This document shows positions 60,999-64,000 of a stretch of 64,000 nucleotides of DNA, in pieces. Every line of letters starts with the position of its first letter. The stretch's first letter is position 1. The notes below the pieces were generated by a model. That model searched no databases. It saw nothing but the letters and a program-made list of their open reading frames with translations, and had not been told where the DNA came from. The position numbers were made by a program, and so were the translations under genes. Source of the stretch: JAISDD01 sp031553935 (lineage in GTDB: Bacteria; Bacillota; Syntrophomonadia; Syntrophomonadales; Syntrophomonadaceae); contig JAVBKS010000011.1 in the NCBI GenBank assembly GCA_031553935.1, forward strand, positions 49,829-113,828. The letters run 5' to 3'.

Positions 60999-61157
60999 CC
61001 TGGCACACCTCTTATAAATATCTCCGTTTTGAATAACATGTATTAACCATATCAAATATATTAATGTATACTCTATGATAACATATAATTGGCCCAATTA
61101 TATAATGTAGATAAGCCCATTTGCGTTATCTTAAATAAGTAAGAAAGGACGGCACTA

Positions 61158-61556
61158 ATGAAAAAAGAGACTTTAAACCTGCATGGTTTAAGCCTTGAGG
61201 AAGCACTTGCCAAGATCAAACATAGTTTAGATTGGGGTGTTGATAACGATCTCAAACTACTTATCATTATTCATGGCAAAGGTCACCATTCCTCGCGGAA
61301 TTTTTCCGTCTTGAAACAGGAAATCCGCAAATATCTTAAGAACGAGCCTCTGTTAAAAGAAAACGGATATATATTAGTTCTAGGAGAATCAAACCAACCG
61401 ATTGCTTTGACATTTGACGATGGTATTTCATTAGTCGTTAAAAAAGGATTTGAAACCAGTTTTCTCGGTGATACATCACAACAGCAAAGACATCAGGCAA
61501 TTTTTTCTGAAGAAGGCAAACTAAATAGAAAAATAAAAAAACGTTATCGCCGGTAA
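61158..61556 (+). CDS. Smr-domain protein
   Basis: A 132-residue stand-alone Smr (small MutS-related) domain with 'LNLHGLSLEEALAKIKHSL' at the N-terminus and 'LLIIIHGKGHHSSRNFSVLKQEIRKYL' pattern, split by the conserved HGKG loop. Smr domains are nicking endonucleases or RNA-binding cleavage domains. The last 40 residues are a basic tail. AAAGGACGG precedes the ATG. It is divergent from pcrA. Confidence 0.85.
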   Translation: MKKETLNLHGLSLEEALAKIKHSLDWGVDNDLKLLIIIHGKGHHSSRNFSVLKQEIRKYLKNEPLLKENGYILVLGESNQPIALTFDDGISLVVKKGFETSFLGDTSQQQRHQAIFSEEGKLNRKIKKRYRR

Positions 61557-61646
61557 ATCTAAATCAATATGCTTTTCCAGCACTGCATGCATATTAATAC
61601 TCACATTTTGAAAAAATACTAGTATTAAACTTAAGGAGTGAGTGTT

Positions 61647-62093
61647 TTGCCTAGAGACTTGATGCCTCATCATCACCATCATTTGTCAGCGAATGATATG
61701 TTTAGGAGTTTTATTGACAATGCCAACTGGACCGATAGTTTTCCTGATCATAGTATATTTCACCATCTAAGCCACAATATGCGCACAGATATTAAAGAAG
61801 AAAGCGACAAGTACCTGCTGGAAATCGATTTGCCCGGCTGTGATAAAAAAGATATAGCCATTGAATATCAAGATCATGTTTTGACCATAACAGTAAATCG
61901 CTCTAGATCCATTGATGAAAAAGCGTATTCAACTATACGGCAGGAGCGTTACCAGGGCCAAATCTCGCGCAGCTTTCATATCGACAACATCATTCACGAG
62001 AAAATAAGCGCTGAATACACCAATGGAGTATTAATACTGGTTCTCCCTAAAAACAAACATAATGATTCGCGCAGGCAAATTCCGATTCAATAA
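61647..62093 (+). CDS. Hsp20-family small heat-shock protein
   Basis: A 148-residue alpha-crystallin protein: core 'MRTDIKEESDKYLLEIDLPGCDKKDIAIEY' region, 'HVLTITVNRSRS', 'ISRSFHIDNI' and 'ISAEYTNGVLILVLPKNK', plus the C-terminal I-x-I-type motif in 'RRQIPIQ'. It holds unfolded proteins in oligomers. The N-terminus has a natural run of five histidines. A TTG at 61647 is taken as start because AAGGAG ends eight bases before it; a GTG at 61638 overlaps that site. No CIRCE element is visible upstream. Confidence 0.9.
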   Translation: MPRDLMPHHHHHLSANDMFRSFIDNANWTDSFPDHSIFHHLSHNMRTDIKEESDKYLLEIDLPGCDKKDIAIEYQDHVLTITVNRSRSIDEKAYSTIRQERYQGQISRSFHIDNIIHEKISAEYTNGVLILVLPKNKHNDSRRQIPIQ

Positions 62094-62145
62094 CTAAATC
62101 AGCTTTCAAAAATGAAGCATAGACTTCTATCGAAAAATAAATACT

Positions 62146-62169
62146 AAAGAGGCGTAAATCAACCTCTTT
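62146..62169. terminator. Hairpin between convergent hsp20 and aminotransferase genes
   Basis: AAAGAGG (62146-62152) and CCTCTTT (62163-62169) pair around a ten-base loop, 50 bases after the hsp20 stop. The downstream sequence is only mildly T-rich. Confidence 0.5.
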
Positions 62170-62202
62170 GGTATTCAATAATTTTCATCTCTTACTTTGT
62201 AA

Positions 62203-63570
62203 CTATCCTCTGTCATTAGGCAATCTTATCGCTGATAAACTCTTGGCACTGCCAACATCAGACCTGGCATCTGTAGAACCAAGGCGAATAATTCTCTTTA
62301 TTGTTGACAGGAAACTATCCACTTCTGCTTTGTTATTATAAATTCCGAAGCTTACTCGCACCATACCCTGGGGAGGCGTGCATAAAACATCACCCTGGGT
62401 TACTAATCCCTCTGTCAACCGGCGCACATAAGGGTGGGCACAAAAGGCAGCATGCCGCACAGCGATCCCACTGTAAGCAGAAAGCATATTGGCAACATTT
62501 TCAGGAGTAATACCCCGCAGGTTAAATACTAGTAATCCAACCTTGTCGTCAAAATTCTGATTGTCACCATACAGGATAACTTCAGGAATTTGTTTAAGTT
62601 CATCCAAAGAGTATTTTAGCAATTGTTGCTCGTGGCTTCTGACATAATCAAATCCAATACTATTAAGCATTTCAATGGCTTTAAGCATTCCCACAACCCC
62701 AGGATAATTAGGAGAGCCCGCCTCATAAAGATCAGGGGCTTCGCCATAATTCACTATATAGTCACAGACTGCGTCAACCATACCTCCCCCATAGAACTTA
62801 GGAATATGACGGTTAAGTTCATCCGTAAGACCAACAACTGCACCTCCACCAAAAGGTGCGTACATCTTATGAGCTGAGAACACAAAATAATCTATACTCT
62901 CCTCCGGAGTTCGGCCCAGCATGGAAAATGGGCGGTGGGCCACGATCTGGGCCCCGTCTACAATTATTTTAGCTCTGTATTTATGGGCGATTTTTGCAAT
63001 GTAGTGAACATCATTCACATAGCCGGTGACATTAGAAGCAGCCGTTACTGTTACATATTTTATTTTGCCATCATGATCATTCAAAAGTCGCTCGAAGTCA
63101 TCAATAATAAGCCTGCCTAGTTCATCAACTTCAACATACAAGGTTTTAGCACGCTCCCGCCATGGCAAATCATTGGCATGATGTTCCATACGGGTAGTTA
63201 AAACCAAATCATTAGGGTTTTCGATCAAAGCTGAAGCTAACTTGTTCATGCCGTCAGTTGTATTATTTACATAAATGACTGTGTAGCTATCACTGTTTGC
63301 ACCAACGAAGCTTTTTACTATCTCTCGACCCCGAGAATAAATTTCGGATGAATACTCGGACTTCTGCCCTTTACCGCGGCCAATAGAACCATAACATTTT
63401 AGCTTTTGCATTACTTCGCATGCAACTTGCTTAAACGCCGGCGTAGTAGCTGCATTATCAAAATTGATAGCAGGAACCATCCTTTTGTCTTCAAGTCTAA
63501 CCAATGCATCTAAACCTAATATTTGCCTGCGAATACTGTTGGTAGTATTTATATAATAATTATCAACCAT
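62203..63570 (-). CDS. Class-V aminotransferase, cysteine-desulfurase-like
   Basis: A 455-residue PLP enzyme: 'INFDNAATTPAFKQV' start, 'NTTDGMNKLASAL', 'RMEHHANDLPWRE', 'VTAASNVTGYVNDV', 'KIIVDGAQIVAHRP', PLP lysine in 'VFSAHKMYAPFGGGAVVG', and a cysteine in 'VRHAAFCAHPYVRRL' where SufS/CsdA enzymes carry the catalytic one. It probably mobilises sulfur (or selenium) from cysteine. No SufU or IscU scaffold is adjacent. About 35 residues precede the usual start of the fold. The ATG at 63570 is preceded by GGAGAAAGAG. Confidence 0.85.
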   Translation of the reverse strand: MVDNYYINTTNSIRRQILGLDALVRLEDKRMVPAINFDNAATTPAFKQVACEVMQKLKCYGSIGRGKGQKSEYSSEIYSRGREIVKSFVGANSDSYTVIYVNNTTDGMNKLASALIENPNDLVLTTRMEHHANDLPWRERAKTLYVEVDELGRLIIDDFERLLNDHDGKIKYVTVTAASNVTGYVNDVHYIAKIAHKYRAKIIVDGAQIVAHRPFSMLGRTPEESIDYFVFSAHKMYAPFGGGAVVGLTDELNRHIPKFYGGGMVDAVCDYIVNYGEAPDLYEAGSPNYPGVVGMLKAIEMLNSIGFDYVRSHEQQLLKYSLDELKQIPEVILYGDNQNFDDKVGLLVFNLRGITPENVANMLSAYSGIAVRHAAFCAHPYVRRLTEGLVTQGDVLCTPPQGMVRVSFGIYNNKAEVDSFLSTIKRIIRLGSTDARSDVGSAKSLSAIRLPNDRG

Positions 63571-64000
63571 AACTCTTTCTCCATTCAACGAATATAACAA
63601 TATGCAAGAATTACATTGATACTTGTTCTCAAAGTATTTTGGAAACGAAGTTTCTAATACAGCATTCTATGCTAAATTAAGCCATTTTGTTAATTCGCAG
63701 CATGATACATAATTACTTACCATGACTCCTGTGCAGCTCTGTTTTCGTCTCTTGGCTAGTAATACGATCGAGATTTTCTATGCTCCGGCGTCAGGGGACC
63801 GGTTTGACAGAGCAATGTAATCGTTTTCCCAGTACTGAGCGTTTTGAAAGTAATTGGTAACAGTTAGCAGGCGTAGGATGAGCATAAATGGGCGGCCTGT
63901 TTAATGAACGTATTAAAACCGAATTATATGCGTTAGACTAGGATAAAAAGCTCCAGATACGAGGCGACGAAAAGTTCGCGGACGAGGGCGTATTTGTAAT
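63571..64000. other. Region without recognisable gene at the right edge
   Basis: No convincing coding frame on either strand. The last 90 bases differ in base composition from the neighbouring AT-rich DNA and contain 'aagctccagatacgaggcg' and a CGA-AAAG-TTCG-like small hairpin near 63968, which may be a dispersed intergenic repeat, but only one copy is visible here. Confidence 0.4.

Noticed and set aside
61557..61646. CIRCE heat-shock operator upstream of hsp20
   Set aside because: No TTAGCACTC-N9-GAGTGCTAA repeat is present; only a loose GCACTGCATGC-like stretch.
61647..61700. Histidine run in Hsp20 as a cloning tag
   Set aside because: The run is short, internal to a natural N-terminus, and the surroundings are native chromosomal sequence.
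1..64000. CRISPR arrays, rRNA and tRNA genes
   Set aside because: No regularly spaced repeats and no recognisable rRNA or tRNA sequence were found by eye on either strand.

Overview
The window looks like a chromosomal segment from an anaerobic, spore-former-type Firmicute, most likely class Clostridia close to syntrophs or acetogens. The reasons are AT-rich DNA with strong AAGGAGG-type ribosome binding sites, an S-layer (SLH) surface protein, an Hdr-Flx electron-transfer operon, selenocysteine use, a cobalamin riboswitch with an ECF transporter, and a methylenetetrahydrofolate reductase. No rRNA, tRNA, CRISPR array or intact insertion sequence was seen, and I cannot name the species.

Layout. 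1-10376 (minus strand): the upstream end of a contractile injection system or phage-tail-like cluster (SARP/MalT-type regulator, AAA+ ATPase, an unknown protein with a Listeria-Bacteroides repeat, sheath, two tube proteins, a tail-assembly-chaperone-like gene with a probable -1 frameshift extension, and a partial unknown gene running off the left edge). 10395-18978: a sodium/solute symporter, an IS66-like relic, a TMEM175-type channel, a HigBA-type toxin-antitoxin pair lying between two copies of the 5' region of a MacAB-type efflux operon, and a RelB-like/zeta-like pair. 18975-28006: two divergent sets of transcobalamin-like proteins, one split over two genes and one fused and S-layer anchored, the latter behind a cobalamin riboswitch and followed by an ECF transporter whose two ATPases and S component form one polypeptide. 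28090-35034 (minus): hdrC-hdrB-hdrA-flxD-flxC-flxB-flxA, in which hdrA and flxD each carry an in-frame UGA at a conserved cysteine position followed by a small hairpin, so both are probable selenoproteins.

35100-42547: a structured, apparently untranslated region, a permuted NlpC/P60-type hydrolase with a membrane protein, and a tight four-gene operon of three unrecognised proteins plus an Hsp70/actin-fold ATPase, facing a MerR-type gene. 42942-48312: a metallo-hydrolase, a secreted glucosaminidase-like protein, a hybrid histidine kinase and a DegV protein. 48373-60998 (minus): pcrA-ligA-gatCAB, followed by a NifV-like condensing enzyme, LeuC/LeuD-type aconitase subunits, isocitrate dehydrogenase and metF. 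The last group reads as a route from oxaloacetate and acetyl-CoA to 2-oxoglutarate using a Re-type citrate synthase. The right end holds an Smr protein, Hsp20 and a cysteine-desulfurase-like enzyme.

The strongest candidates for something new are the riboswitch-controlled bacterial transcobalamin-like capture and uptake locus, the unknown Hsp70/actin-type operon at 36663-42055, and the start-less frameshift gene in the injection-system cluster. The paired selenoproteins are well supported but belong to known families.
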